Shown here: piece after piece, positions 19,854 through 27,666 of the stretch | How positions within the stretch are numbered: position 1 is the stretch's first letter | Layout of the letters: each line of letters starts with the position of its first letter | Assembly (NCBI RefSeq): GCF_047971665.1 | Contig: NZ_JBKEAA010000012.1 | Span: forward strand, 118,836 to 182,835 | Source: Castellaniella sp047971665 | GTDB taxonomy: Bacteria > Pseudomonadota > Gammaproteobacteria > Burkholderiales > Burkholderiaceae_B | Direction: 5' to 3' | DNA: 64,000 nt | Made by a program: the position numbers and the translations under genes | The notes under the pieces: generated by a model | Seen by the model: only the letters and a program-made list of their open reading frames with translations | What the model was told of the DNA's origin: nothing | Databases searched by the model: none

Positions 19854-20468
19854 ATGTCCAGCCCGCCCCCTCCTTTCGTCGTCCTCGATGCCTGCGTGCT
19901 GATGTCCACGCTGCAACGCCAATTGCTGCTGCGGGTCGCCGGACAGGGCGTATTCCAGCCGATATGGACCGAACGCATCGGTGAGGAATGGCGCCGCAAC
20001 GCCGCTCTCCTGTGGCAGATTGCGCCTGAAAAACTGGCCGCGCAATGGCACGCCATGAACCAGCGTTTCCCCGACGCCATGGAGACCCATACCGACCCCT
20101 ACGAAACCGGATTGCGCTACAGCGATCCAAAGGACTTTCACGTGATCGCGGCCGGCCTAGCCCGGCGCGCGCGTTGTGGTTCGCAGCGCCCGCCCGCCGT
20201 ACAGGTGATGACATGGAATCTGAAGGATTTCGACCAGTCGGAATTGCGGCGTCAGGGACTGGATGCGTATTCCCCCGATCAATTGCTGGCCGACTGGTGG
20301 CAGGCGGGATCATCGCGCCTGGACGCTGCCGTGCGGGCCATGGCCGCCGATGCCGTGGCGCTGGGACATCCTCCCGCGCCGCTGGCGGTGACGCTGGAGC
20401 GCGAACGGCTGTATCGTCTCAAGCGCCTGCTGACCGAAACCGAAAAACCTCACGTCCACACAGCCTGA
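19854..20468 (+). CDS. PIN-domain protein (putative RNase toxin without obvious antitoxin)
   Basis: A 204-residue protein with a PIN-like N-terminal domain: FVVLDACVLMS with acidic Asp12, TERIGEEW, then SDPKDFHVIAAGLARRA and VMTWNLKDFD holding further acidic residues of the metal site. The C-terminal ~60 residues are helical and of unknown role. PIN proteins cut RNA and are often VapC-type toxins, but no antitoxin gene precedes this one; gyrB ends 108 bases upstream. The start at 19854 follows GAGG at a loose 12-base spacing. The small gene at 20561 is a possible partner. Confidence 0.65.
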   Translation: MSSPPPPFVVLDACVLMSTLQRQLLLRVAGQGVFQPIWTERIGEEWRRNAALLWQIAPEKLAAQWHAMNQRFPDAMETHTDPYETGLRYSDPKDFHVIAAGLARRARCGSQRPPAVQVMTWNLKDFDQSELRRQGLDAYSPDQLLADWWQAGSSRLDAAVRAMAADAVALGHPPAPLAVTLERERLYRLKRLLTETEKPHVHTA

Positions 20469-20548
20469 AACTGTCTCAAAATCCCTGCATCCAGATGCGA
20501 AAAAACAGATTTCCCGCTTTAAATCAGGGACTTCGACACGATGCACAG

Positions 20549-20554
20549 TATAAT
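20549..20554 (+). promoter_or_regulatory. Perfect -10 hexamer immediately before the small gene
   Basis: TATAAT lies 6 bases before the ATG at 20561. If used, transcription would start at or within a base or two of the start codon and give a leaderless mRNA. No good -35 hexamer stands at 16-18 bases, so support is partial. Confidence 0.4.
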
Positions 20555-20560
20555 GACAGC

Positions 20561-20755
20561 ATGCTTTCCAGCACCCTGCCCTTCGCTCCCGACCTGTTGA
20601 CCGTGGCCCCCGCCGTGGAACTGCGCCGCATCATCCGGGCCGTCGCCAGTTCAACCGCCATCGAAACCGGGCAGACCGTCCACGAACTCGAACGCCAACT
20701 GCAATCCGAGAGCCGTTTTCCGGCACTGGAACTGGCCTCCCCCGCCCTGGCCTGA
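20561..20755 (+). CDS. Small protein resembling VbhA/FicA-type Fic antitoxins
   Basis: A 64-residue protein whose middle reads RRIIRAVASSTAIETGQT, followed by a helix VHELERQLQSESRF. This resembles the VbhA pattern of a short helix carrying (S/T)xxxE(G/N) (in VbhA, ALASQRLEG) followed by an amphipathic helix. Here the motif is Ser31-TAI-Glu35, but Thr36 replaces Gly/Asn. The gene converges with a Fic gene and their stop codons abut as TGATCA. Class I antitoxins are normally encoded upstream on the same strand, so the pairing is inferred. No ribosome site is visible. The alternatives are a PIN partner or a longer frame starting at 20495. Confidence 0.5.
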   Translation: MLSSTLPFAPDLLTVAPAVELRRIIRAVASSTAIETGQTVHELERQLQSESRFPALELASPALA

Positions 20756-21376
20756 TCAGGCGCCCTCAACTGGCATGATCCGCTCGACACAAGCCCTCAT
20801 TGGCTGATAATCCCCCATCAATCCCATCTGAATGGCCAGGATGTAATGCGGTCGGTCCGACTCCCAGGGACTGTAGTCCAGCGGCCCCAACCCGGCCTGC
20901 ACGGCCATCACATCCGCCAGCAGACGCGCAATCCGGCCGTTTCCCTCGCGGAACGGATGTATCAGGATGAATTCCACATGCGTCAGGGAGATGGCTTCGA
21001 TCAGGTCCGCGCGACGCATATCAAAACACGGGGTATACCGGGCCAGGTAGCGTCGGTCATAGTCGTCCAGCAGCGTGGGGATGCGATCTGCCGCCGCAAA
21101 AGGAAAGCCGCCCTTGCTCATATTGACTGAACGCTCATACCCCGCCCAGGCATAGACATTGCCCAACCAGCGACGATGCCACGCCCGGATCAGCCGCACC
21201 GTGATGGGGCCCCGAGGAACCTGCCACAGCACCTCGACGTACAGCTTGCGCAGCAACATCAATTCCGCGTGGTTCATGTCGTCACGCGTGACAATGCCCA
21301 GCTTGTTCTTCAGCACGTCGCCATCGGACCCTTCCTGGTCGCTGTTCTGCCATCCGCTGATCTGATACCGGTTCAT
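20756..21376 (-). CDS. Fic-domain protein (FicT/VbhT-like)
   Basis: A 206-residue single-domain Fic protein. The catalytic motif HPFREGNGR is complete at residues 140-148, and the beta-flap region WAGYERSVNMSKGGFPF is typical of FicT/VbhT-like enzymes. No inhibitory (S/T)xxxE(G/N) helix is seen in the protein, so it should need a separate antitoxin (class I). It is transcribed toward the small antitoxin-like gene at 20561-20755 with zero spacing, and diverges from the phosphatase gene at 21457. Nucleotidylation of a host target is the expected activity. Confidence 0.87.
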   Translation of the reverse strand: MNRYQISGWQNSDQEGSDGDVLKNKLGIVTRDDMNHAELMLLRKLYVEVLWQVPRGPITVRLIRAWHRRWLGNVYAWAGYERSVNMSKGGFPFAAADRIPTLLDDYDRRYLARYTPCFDMRRADLIEAISLTHVEFILIHPFREGNGRIARLLADVMAVQAGLGPLDYSPWESDRPHYILAIQMGLMGDYQPMRACVERIMPVEGA

Positions 21377-21456
21377 CAGACAGTCTCCTGCGAAACCCGA
21401 ACACCCTCTGGATTATTCCCATTGTCCTCAATCCCGACAGGCAGGAAAATAGAAAC

Positions 21457-22527
21457 ATGAACCCAACACTTGTCCACACCCTGGACGAACAGCCTCTGGC
21501 CGTCATCGGCGATATCCACGGCGAGGCCCAGGCGCTGGACGCACTGCTCGAACAATTGCAGCAGCGCTCCGACACGCAAGATCGCCTGCTGGTCTTTATC
21601 GGCGATCTGTGCGATCGAGGGCCGGACAGCGTCGGCGTCATTCAACGAGTCAGACAGCTTGTCGAAGAGGGCCGCGCACTCGCCATCCTGGGCAATCACG
21701 AAGTCAACCTGCTGGCCAACGAGGCAAAAGACGGCGCAGGTTGGTTTTTCGACAGCCGGGAAGCCTCCGATACGTCCTTCTATTCGCCCTTTTCTCGCGC
21801 ATCAGCCCAGGAGCGCCCCGAGATTCGCCACTTTTTGAGTGGCCTGCCGCTGGCCATCCGCATGCCGGGACTGCGTATCGTGCATGCGGCCTGGGATGCG
21901 GCTGCCATCGAGGCCATCGCGGATTTCCCTTGTGGGCGAATTCTGGAACTGATCCACGAACAGGAACTCAAGCTCATCGAAGCCGCCCGGGTCGATGATC
22001 TGTACGCCCGCCACCTGGCCGAACTCGATCGCTGGGGCAAGCAACTCGAAGACCCGGACCACCCGCCTCCCTATCTGGACGCCGTCGCGGATTTCGAGTC
22101 ACTGGAACAACGCCTCAATCCCATCAAGCGGCTGACTTCGGGCATCGAGGCGCGCAGTCCCCAGCCTTTCTTCTCGGGCAACCGCTGGCGCTACTCTGAT
22201 CGCACCGCTTGGTGGAACGAAGACAACGATCCCACTCCGGTCCTGATCGGTCACTACTGGCGCCTGTTCGAATCCCCCGATCAGACCACCGCCTGGCGCT
22301 ATGGTCGCTTGTTCGAGGGTGTCATGCCCACCGCCTGGCATGGCCGACATCAACAGGCATTCTGCATCGACTATTCCGTCGGCGCGCGTTGGCACGCCCG
22401 AAAATTCCCCGATAAAAGTCCGGAAAACCGCTATCGGCTGGCGGCCATGCTCTGGCCAGAACGCACGCTGCTGTTCGACGATGGCGCGCGGATCGAGACC
22501 CTCCTCGTCAGCGAAAAAACGTCCTGA
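21457..22527 (+). CDS. Calcineurin-like metallophosphatase
   Basis: A 356-residue protein with the three metal-binding blocks of metallophosphoesterases near its N-terminus: VIGDIHGEAQAL, FIGDLCDRGPDSVG and ILGNHEVNLLA. Further histidines (VHAAWD, VLIGHYW) complete the site. The C-terminal part (WRYSDRTAWWNEDNDPTP) is particular to a PrpA/ApaH-related subgroup. The substrate, either a phosphoprotein or a nucleotide, is not evident. It diverges from the Fic gene and ends just before an AT-rich gap with DnaA boxes. Confidence 0.8.
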   Translation: MNPTLVHTLDEQPLAVIGDIHGEAQALDALLEQLQQRSDTQDRLLVFIGDLCDRGPDSVGVIQRVRQLVEEGRALAILGNHEVNLLANEAKDGAGWFFDSREASDTSFYSPFSRASAQERPEIRHFLSGLPLAIRMPGLRIVHAAWDAAAIEAIADFPCGRILELIHEQELKLIEAARVDDLYARHLAELDRWGKQLEDPDHPPPYLDAVADFESLEQRLNPIKRLTSGIEARSPQPFFSGNRWRYSDRTAWWNEDNDPTPVLIGHYWRLFESPDQTTAWRYGRLFEGVMPTAWHGRHQQAFCIDYSVGARWHARKFPDKSPENRYRLAAMLWPERTLLFDDGARIETLLVSEKTS

Positions 22528-22795
22528 TTCTTGCTTGTGAGAGATGTGGATAAGTCCCGTGCAGCATATGTGTGCCTATCCTGTCGACAAATTGTTCATA
22601 AGTCCGTCAATTCACCCCGGCCCGAAAACCGTCCCCAAATCATGCGACAGCCACACACAAAAGAGCTCACAGACAATGATTATATAACCTATTGATTTTG
22701 AATGATTTTTTATGTTTTCCAAGTTATCCACAACCTTCCATCATTCTTACCATTTTGATATTCAAAGGAAAAGAAAAGACGCATCTCCCAGCCCC
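22528..22795. other. AT-rich gap with two DnaA boxes (candidate origin element)
   Basis: Two perfect DnaA boxes face each other: TGTGGATAA at 22545-22553 and TTATCCACA at 22724-22732. They flank a markedly AT-rich run at about 22674-22720 that could unwind. No coding sequence is seen. The gap lies between convergent genes. It may be part of oriC or a DnaA-binding side locus; the gap at 24497-25069 is the competing candidate. Confidence 0.5.
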
Positions 22796-23980
22796 TCAGC
22801 AATTTTTCACGCCTTGCAGGCGTTCCAGCGCCTGGTCCAACGTGGCATCCCGTTTGGCAAAGCACAACCGCAGCAGTTGATGGTTGGATGCCGGACTGTC
22901 CGGATCCGCATAAAAGGCTGAAACCGGAATGCTGACAACACCCAGTTCACGGGTCAGACTGAGGGCGAGTTCCTTCTCAAGCCCAGCCCCCAGCGCCTGC
23001 GTGTCGACCAACAGGAAAAACGTGCCTTCAGAAGTGAGTGGACGCAATACGGTGTTTTTCAACCCGGCAATCAAGCGGTCTCGTTTTCTCTGATAAAAAT
23101 CAGATAACTCCGACACAATGTTGGGCTCCCGCAGGTACCGCGCAATACCCGCCTGCATGGGAGTACTGACGGAAAACACGGTGAATTGATGGATCTTGCG
23201 GATTTCAGTCATGATCTGTGCCGGAGCACAGCAATAACCGATCTTCCAGCCCGTGGCATGAAACGTCTTGCCGAACGATGAGATCAGGACTGTCCGTTCC
23301 GCCAGCGTCGGTCGGGCGACAGGACTCAGATGTTTCTTTCCATCAAAGACAATATGCTCATAGACTTCATCGGACAGCAGGAGCAAGGGACGTTTCGAAA
23401 CCAAGGTCTCCAGCGCATCCAGATCCTCCGGTTTCAGTGTCAGACCGCTTGGATTGTGAGGAAAATTCAGGACCAGCATCCGCGTCCTGGTCGTGATGGC
23501 GGATTCGATCCGGTTCCAGTCGATACGAAATGACGGATCGTCCTCTTTTGGTGGACACATGGGGACACGGACAGGTGTAGCGCCTGCCAGACGAAGCGCG
23601 GGCGAGTACAAGTCGTACGCCGGATCGATCAACAGAACCTCATCGCCTGGATGCGTCAGCGCCAAAAAACTGCTCATCAGAGCTTCGGTCGCCCCTGATG
23701 TGACCGTGATTTCAGTTTCGGTTGAATAGTCCTGGCCGTGCTGTCCCAGAACTTTTGAGGCGATGACTTCGCGTAACTGAGGCAAGCCGGCCATGGGAGC
23801 GTATTGATTGTGTCCTTGCCGCATGGCTGCATTGACAGCCTGAATCAGTGGTTCGGGCGGCGGGTAGTTCGGAAAGCCCTGCCCCAGGTTGATGGCTTTG
23901 CATTTCAGGGCCAATGCGCTCATTTCAGTGAAGATCGTGCTGCCCACATCGGGCAATTTGGACGGCAATTGATTGAGCAT
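22796..23980 (-). CDS. ybdL: PLP-dependent aminotransferase, methionine aminotransferase (YbdL)-like
   Basis: A 394-residue class I/II aminotransferase. Recognisable features are INLGQGFPNYPPPEPLI, HNQYAPMAGLPQLREVI, NFPHNPSGLTL, LSDEVYEHIVFDG and the PLP-lysine segment SSFGKTFHATGWKIGY. These match the YbdL / kynurenine aminotransferase-like branch that transaminates methionine and aromatic amino acids. The start at 23980 fits the family length; the open frame extends to 24169 with another ATG at 24028, and none has a clear ribosome site. It is transcribed toward the AT-rich gap at 22.5 kb and diverges from the cold-shock gene. Confidence 0.85.
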   Translation of the reverse strand: MLNQLPSKLPDVGSTIFTEMSALALKCKAINLGQGFPNYPPPEPLIQAVNAAMRQGHNQYAPMAGLPQLREVIASKVLGQHGQDYSTETEITVTSGATEALMSSFLALTHPGDEVLLIDPAYDLYSPALRLAGATPVRVPMCPPKEDDPSFRIDWNRIESAITTRTRMLVLNFPHNPSGLTLKPEDLDALETLVSKRPLLLLSDEVYEHIVFDGKKHLSPVARPTLAERTVLISSFGKTFHATGWKIGYCCAPAQIMTEIRKIHQFTVFSVSTPMQAGIARYLREPNIVSELSDFYQRKRDRLIAGLKNTVLRPLTSEGTFFLLVDTQALGAGLEKELALSLTRELGVVSIPVSAFYADPDSPASNHQLLRLCFAKRDATLDQALERLQGVKNC

Positions 23981-24075
23981 GTGTTGTTTTGATGCTTTAT
24001 GTGGATTTAAGGACGCTATTTCGAGCATGAATGGATCGGTTGCGGATACAATCGCGCCTAAGGGAAAACTATGAT

Positions 24076-24103
24076 TTGACTTTTCATATTGCGTAGTTAT
24101 GCT
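24076..24103 (+). promoter_or_regulatory. Probable promoter of the cold-shock gene
   Basis: TTGACT (24076-24081) and TATGCT (24098-24103) are separated by 16 bases. The transcript would carry a leader of about 130 bases before the cold-shock start codon, in keeping with the long structured leaders of cspA-type mRNAs. Confidence 0.5.
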
Positions 24104-24242
24104 CCCTGTTGCAATGCAATCTAGCAGTACGCACGTTTCGCACAAGGCATGCCTCGTTGCTATCCGCACTCCGGCACGATCTGTTTCGTTTCAGCGTTCT
24201 TGATTCATTGTTTTCTTTCATTCATTTAGGACGTTTCAGATC

Positions 24243-24449
24243 ATGGCTCAAACGGGCAAAGTTAAATGGTTCAACGCTGAAAAAGGTTTCGGCTTTATCA
24301 CTCCCGACGCGGGCGGTACCGACGTGTTCGCGCACTTTTCCGCCATCGAAGGCCGCGGTTACCGCAGCCTGAACGAAGGCCAGGCCGTGCAGTACGAAGT
24401 CAAGGACGGCCCCAAGGGTCCTCAAGCTGCTGAGATCCGCCCGCTGTAA
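24243..24449 (+). CDS. cspA: Cold-shock protein (CspA family)
   Basis: A 68-residue OB-fold RNA chaperone that melts mRNA structure in the cold. RNP1 is KGFGFI, RNP2 is VFAHF, and the opening TGKVKWFNAEK is typical of the family. It is monocistronic, with its own terminator 21 bases after the stop. It faces the origin/parS gap and mnmG. Confidence 0.95.
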   Translation: MAQTGKVKWFNAEKGFGFITPDAGGTDVFAHFSAIEGRGYRSLNEGQAVQYEVKDGPKGPQAAEIRPL

Positions 24450-24470
24450 TACAGTTCGCGATTTCGCTGC

Positions 24471-24496
24471 AAGGCACTCTTCGGAGTGCCTTTTTT
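24471..24496 (+). terminator. Intrinsic terminator of the cold-shock gene
   Basis: A 9-bp perfect stem AAGGCACTC / GAGTGCCTT closes a TTCG tetraloop and is followed by a run of T. This is a textbook factor-independent terminator. Confidence 0.95.
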
Positions 24497-24587
24497 GTTG
24501 CCTGCGCTTTCCTGGGCTGAGACACTTGTACCCTCTTGTTCAAACCTTGTCCACAGCTTTATTCACATGATGATTCAAGCTTTTCTT

Positions 24588-24621
24588 CTGAACGTGTGTT
24601 TCACGTGAAACACACGTTCAG
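24588..24621. repeat. parS: parS site 1 inside a 34-bp perfect palindrome
   Basis: The core TGTTTCACGTGAAACA (24597-24612) is a perfect ParB-binding site. Nine further bases on each side are also complementary, so the whole 34-bp stretch is an uninterrupted palindrome. ParB encoded at 28509 is the expected ligand. Confidence 0.92.
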
Positions 24622-24954
24622 CGATGCAAGTCAGCGGCGGCTCTATGCCCGATGCAAGATGAATCGATTGAAGATCCGGCGTGTACAGGGTTGGAGTTTC
24701 AAGCGGATGATCCGGATGCAGCAGGTTTTTGTTTTCAGGGTGACGTCTCGATAATTTCACGTGTTGGTATTTGCTTGACACAAAGAGACAGTTCTGATTG
24801 ATGAATTTCTTTACTTGTCTTTTAGATCACGTTGCAGAGCGTATTGGTGTGTACTGAGTTGATGTCCCGTCGGTATGCTTCAAAATAATTGTTACGGTCA
24901 CATCTACGTTGTACTACGCAACATTCAAAATTTTATTTCAATCAATTTTGTAGA

Positions 24955-24970
24955 TGTTCCACGTGAAACA
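24955..24970. repeat. parS: parS site 2
   Basis: TGTTCCACGTGAAACA matches the parS consensus TGTTNCACGTGAAACA. It is about 100 bases upstream of mnmG. Confidence 0.88.
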
Positions 24971-25004
24971 TGACTATGTTGTTTTACATAAAACACTGAT
25001 GTGT

Positions 25005-25020
25005 TGTTTCACGTGGAACA
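25005..25020. repeat. parS: parS site 3
   Basis: TGTTTCACGTGGAACA is the consensus in reverse orientation with the variable base changed. It lies 50 bases from site 2 and just upstream of the presumed mnmG -10, so ParB binding could influence mnmG transcription. Confidence 0.85.
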
Positions 25021-25069
25021 TCCGTTCAAGAGGCGCGAAGTATAATTTTCGAAATCTCTCCGTTTTGCT

Positions 25070-26986
25070 ATGAATTACTCAGAAAAATTTGACGTTGCTG
25101 TGATTGGTGGTGGTCATGCCGGTGCTGAAGCCGCATTGGCCTCGGCTCGCATGGGCGCGTCCACTCTGTTGTTGACTCAGAATATGGATACGCTGGGTCA
25201 GATGTCCTGCAACCCCTCGATCGGGGGCATCGGCAAGGGACATTTGGTCAAAGAGGTGGATGCTTTGGGTGGCGCTATGGCCTGGGCAACCGATCAAGCG
25301 GGGATCCAGTTCAGGATTTTGAATCGCTCCAAAGGGCCAGCCGTACGTGCCACGCGCGCGCAGGCAGATCGCTCGTTGTACCGGCGTGCCATGCGGATGA
25401 TTCTGCAGGGGCAAAAGAATCTCATGATTTTCCAGCAGATGGTGGACGATCTGGTTCTTGAAGGGGATCGTGTTGTGGGAGTCCGGACTCAAATCGGTTT
25501 GGTGTTCCGGGCCCGGGCAGTAGTGCTGACAACGGGGACATTCTTGAATGGTCTGATGCATGTGGGGTTGTCGCATCATGTTGCGGGCAGGGCTGGCGAT
25601 CCTTCGGCGACCAGTTTGGGACACCGGCTCAGAGAGTTGAAACTGCCGCAGGGGCGACTGAAGACCGGGACGCCACCTCGGATCGATGCCAACACCATCG
25701 ATTTTTCCAAGACAGAGATCCAACCGGGCGATATGGATCCAGTGCCGGCGTTTTCCTTTTTGGGTCATGCGGACATGCATCCCGAGCAGGTGCCATGCTG
25801 GATCACGCATACCAATGAGCGATCGCACGAAATCGTGCGATCCGGTCTTGATCGTTCTCCCATGTACAGTGATCAGGGCACGATCGAAGGAGTAGGGCCG
25901 CGTTACTGTCCCTCGATCGAGGACAAGATTCATCGCTTTGCGGACAAGTCGAGTCATCAGGTGTTCCTGGAACCCGAAGGAGCCTCATCCAGGGAAATCT
26001 ACCCGAACGGGATTTCAACCAGTCTCCCGTTCGATATTCAGTTCGAACTGGTGAGAAGCTTGCGCGGTCTGGAAAATGCCCGCATCATGCGTCCGGGCTA
26101 TGCGATTGAATACGATTATTTCGACCCCAGGCATCTGCATGGCTGGCTGGAGACCCGGTCGATCCAGGGCCTGTTTTTTGCCGGCCAGATCAATGGCACC
26201 ACCGGTTACGAAGAGGCTGCTGCGCAAGGGTTGCTTGCTGGCGCCAACGCGGCTTTGCAGACTATGAGCCGGGAACCCTGGACATTGGAGCGCAGTCAGG
26301 CGTATCTGGGCGTACTGGTGGATGATCTGGTCACCAAAGGCGTAACAGAACCTTACAGAATGTTTACCTCCCGAGCCGAATATCGTCTCAGCCTGCGCGA
26401 GGACAATGCCGATCTGCGGCTGACGGAAAAGGGCAGGGCGCTGGGTCTGGTCGATGATGCGCGTTGGGAGGCCTTTTGCCGCAAACGCGACGCGGTGGCT
26501 GCGGAGATCGAGCGGCTCAGGGAAACTCGCGTCAATCCGACCGTACTGGATGCTCACACGCGTGAACAGCTCTGCCTCCAGCGTGTGGACCGGCATCCCA
26601 GCCTGCTCGATCTGCTGCGCCGTCCGGACGTCGAATACGGCGCGCTGATGGCGCTGCGCGACGGGCAAGGGGCTTTGCTGGCCGGCCCCGGACTCGATGA
26701 TCCCGTTCAGGCGGAGCAGGTTGGGATCCAGGCCAAATACGCCGGCTATGTTGATCGTCAACGTGATGAGATCGAGCGGCAAAAGAAGCAAGCGGATCAG
26801 GTGGTACCGGAAGATTTTGATTATGCCGGGGTAGCCGGCCTGTCGACGGAGGTTCGTCAGCGCCTGGAGGCCTCGCGGCCGACCACTATCGGCCAGGCGG
26901 CGCGGATTTCCGGCGTCACACCCGCCGCAGTGTCTTTGCTGCTGGTTCATCTGAAGCGGCATGTCCGCGGGCGACACGCAGCATGA
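25070..26986 (+). CDS. mnmG: tRNA uridine-5-carboxymethylaminomethyl modification enzyme MnmG (GidA)
   Basis: FAD enzyme that works with MnmE on U34 of tRNAs. The 638-residue protein begins FDVAVIGGGHAGAEAALASARMG, an FAD dinucleotide-binding motif. It contains SCNPSIGGIGKGHLVKEVDA, GRLKTGTPPR and the conserved NGISTSLPFDIQ segment. Later NGTTGYEEAAAQGL forms another nucleotide contact. It heads the mnmG-rsmG-parA-parB operon that lies beside the origin in many proteobacteria; its stop overlaps the next start. Confidence 0.98.
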   Translation: MNYSEKFDVAVIGGGHAGAEAALASARMGASTLLLTQNMDTLGQMSCNPSIGGIGKGHLVKEVDALGGAMAWATDQAGIQFRILNRSKGPAVRATRAQADRSLYRRAMRMILQGQKNLMIFQQMVDDLVLEGDRVVGVRTQIGLVFRARAVVLTTGTFLNGLMHVGLSHHVAGRAGDPSATSLGHRLRELKLPQGRLKTGTPPRIDANTIDFSKTEIQPGDMDPVPAFSFLGHADMHPEQVPCWITHTNERSHEIVRSGLDRSPMYSDQGTIEGVGPRYCPSIEDKIHRFADKSSHQVFLEPEGASSREIYPNGISTSLPFDIQFELVRSLRGLENARIMRPGYAIEYDYFDPRHLHGWLETRSIQGLFFAGQINGTTGYEEAAAQGLLAGANAALQTMSREPWTLERSQAYLGVLVDDLVTKGVTEPYRMFTSRAEYRLSLREDNADLRLTEKGRALGLVDDARWEAFCRKRDAVAAEIERLRETRVNPTVLDAHTREQLCLQRVDRHPSLLDLLRRPDVEYGALMALRDGQGALLAGPGLDDPVQAEQVGIQAKYAGYVDRQRDEIERQKKQADQVVPEDFDYAGVAGLSTEVRQRLEASRPTTIGQAARISGVTPAAVSLLLVHLKRHVRGRHAA

Positions 26987-27666
26987 TGCATGATGATCAA
27001 TCCCGACCGTTCGAGACGCGCCTGGCGGCAGCGCTGCGCGCGCTGGACATGACGGATGACCAGGCGCGTATTTCCGTGCTGTTGAGCTACCTGCAACAAC
27101 TTCAGCACTGGAACAAGGCCTACAATCTGACGGCGATCCGCGACCCGGGTAAGATGCTGGTGCAGCATGTTTTCGACAGTCTGTCCATCGTGCCCGAATT
27201 GAGAGCCCGTTGGCCGCGCCGTAATCTGCGGATCGCGGACATGGGGTCGGGGGCCGGTTTGCCGGGTATCATTCTGGCCATCTGCCAGCCGGACTGGTCG
27301 GTTGTCTGCGTCGATGCCGTGGGCAAGAAAACCGCATTCGTCCGTCAGGCGGCAGGCGTGCTGGGACTGAAGAACGTGCGCGCCGTGCAGGGGCGCATCG
27401 AGTCCATGGACAGCCTGGATGCCGATCTCGTGGTTTCGCGCGCCTTTGCCTCACTGTCGGATTTTGTGCGCGTCGCTGCGCATCATCGTGCGCCAGGTGG
27501 CGCGATGCTGGCCATGAAAGGCCAGGACTTCGTTGATGAGCGCGCTGCCCTGCAAGCCGACACAGGCTGGTTCGTGAAATGTGCTGTCGAACTGCACGTT
27601 CCAGAGCTGGATGCGCGTCGTTGTCTGCTCGAACTCGATTCACCCGGTCCCCAAGGAACCTCATGA
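26983..27666 (+). CDS. rsmG: 16S rRNA (guanine-527-N7) methyltransferase RsmG (GidB)
   Basis: SAM-dependent methyltransferase acting on 16S rRNA G527. The 227-residue protein has the RsmG marks: LQHWNKAYNLTAIRDP, the SAM motif ADMGSGAGLPGIILAI, and VSRAFASLSDFV. It overlaps mnmG by 4 bases and parA by 4 bases, so all three are translationally coupled. The first two codons are both ATG. Confidence 0.96.
   Translation: MMHDDQSRPFETRLAAALRALDMTDDQARISVLLSYLQQLQHWNKAYNLTAIRDPGKMLVQHVFDSLSIVPELRARWPRRNLRIADMGSGAGLPGIILAICQPDWSVVCVDAVGKKTAFVRQAAGVLGLKNVRAVQGRIESMDSLDADLVVSRAFASLSDFVRVAAHHRAPGGAMLAMKGQDFVDERAALQADTGWFVKCAVELHVPELDARRCLLELDSPGPQGTS

Larger units (their letters stand above)
24497..25069. 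other. Candidate oriC / centromere region upstream of mnmG
   Basis: A 573-base non-coding stretch. It holds two DnaA boxes in one orientation (TTGTCCACA 24547-24555 and TTATTCACA 24559-24567), three parS sites, and an AT-rich segment at about 24890-24955 that could be the unwinding element. A TATAAT at 25041-25046 may be the mnmG -10. In Bordetella the origin lies beside gidA (mnmG), so this is the favoured origin. Confidence 0.6.

Noticed and set aside
23981..24169. Extended N-terminus of the aminotransferase
   Set aside because: The 63 extra codons lack homology and overlap the presumed divergent control region of the cold-shock gene; kept only as an alternative start.
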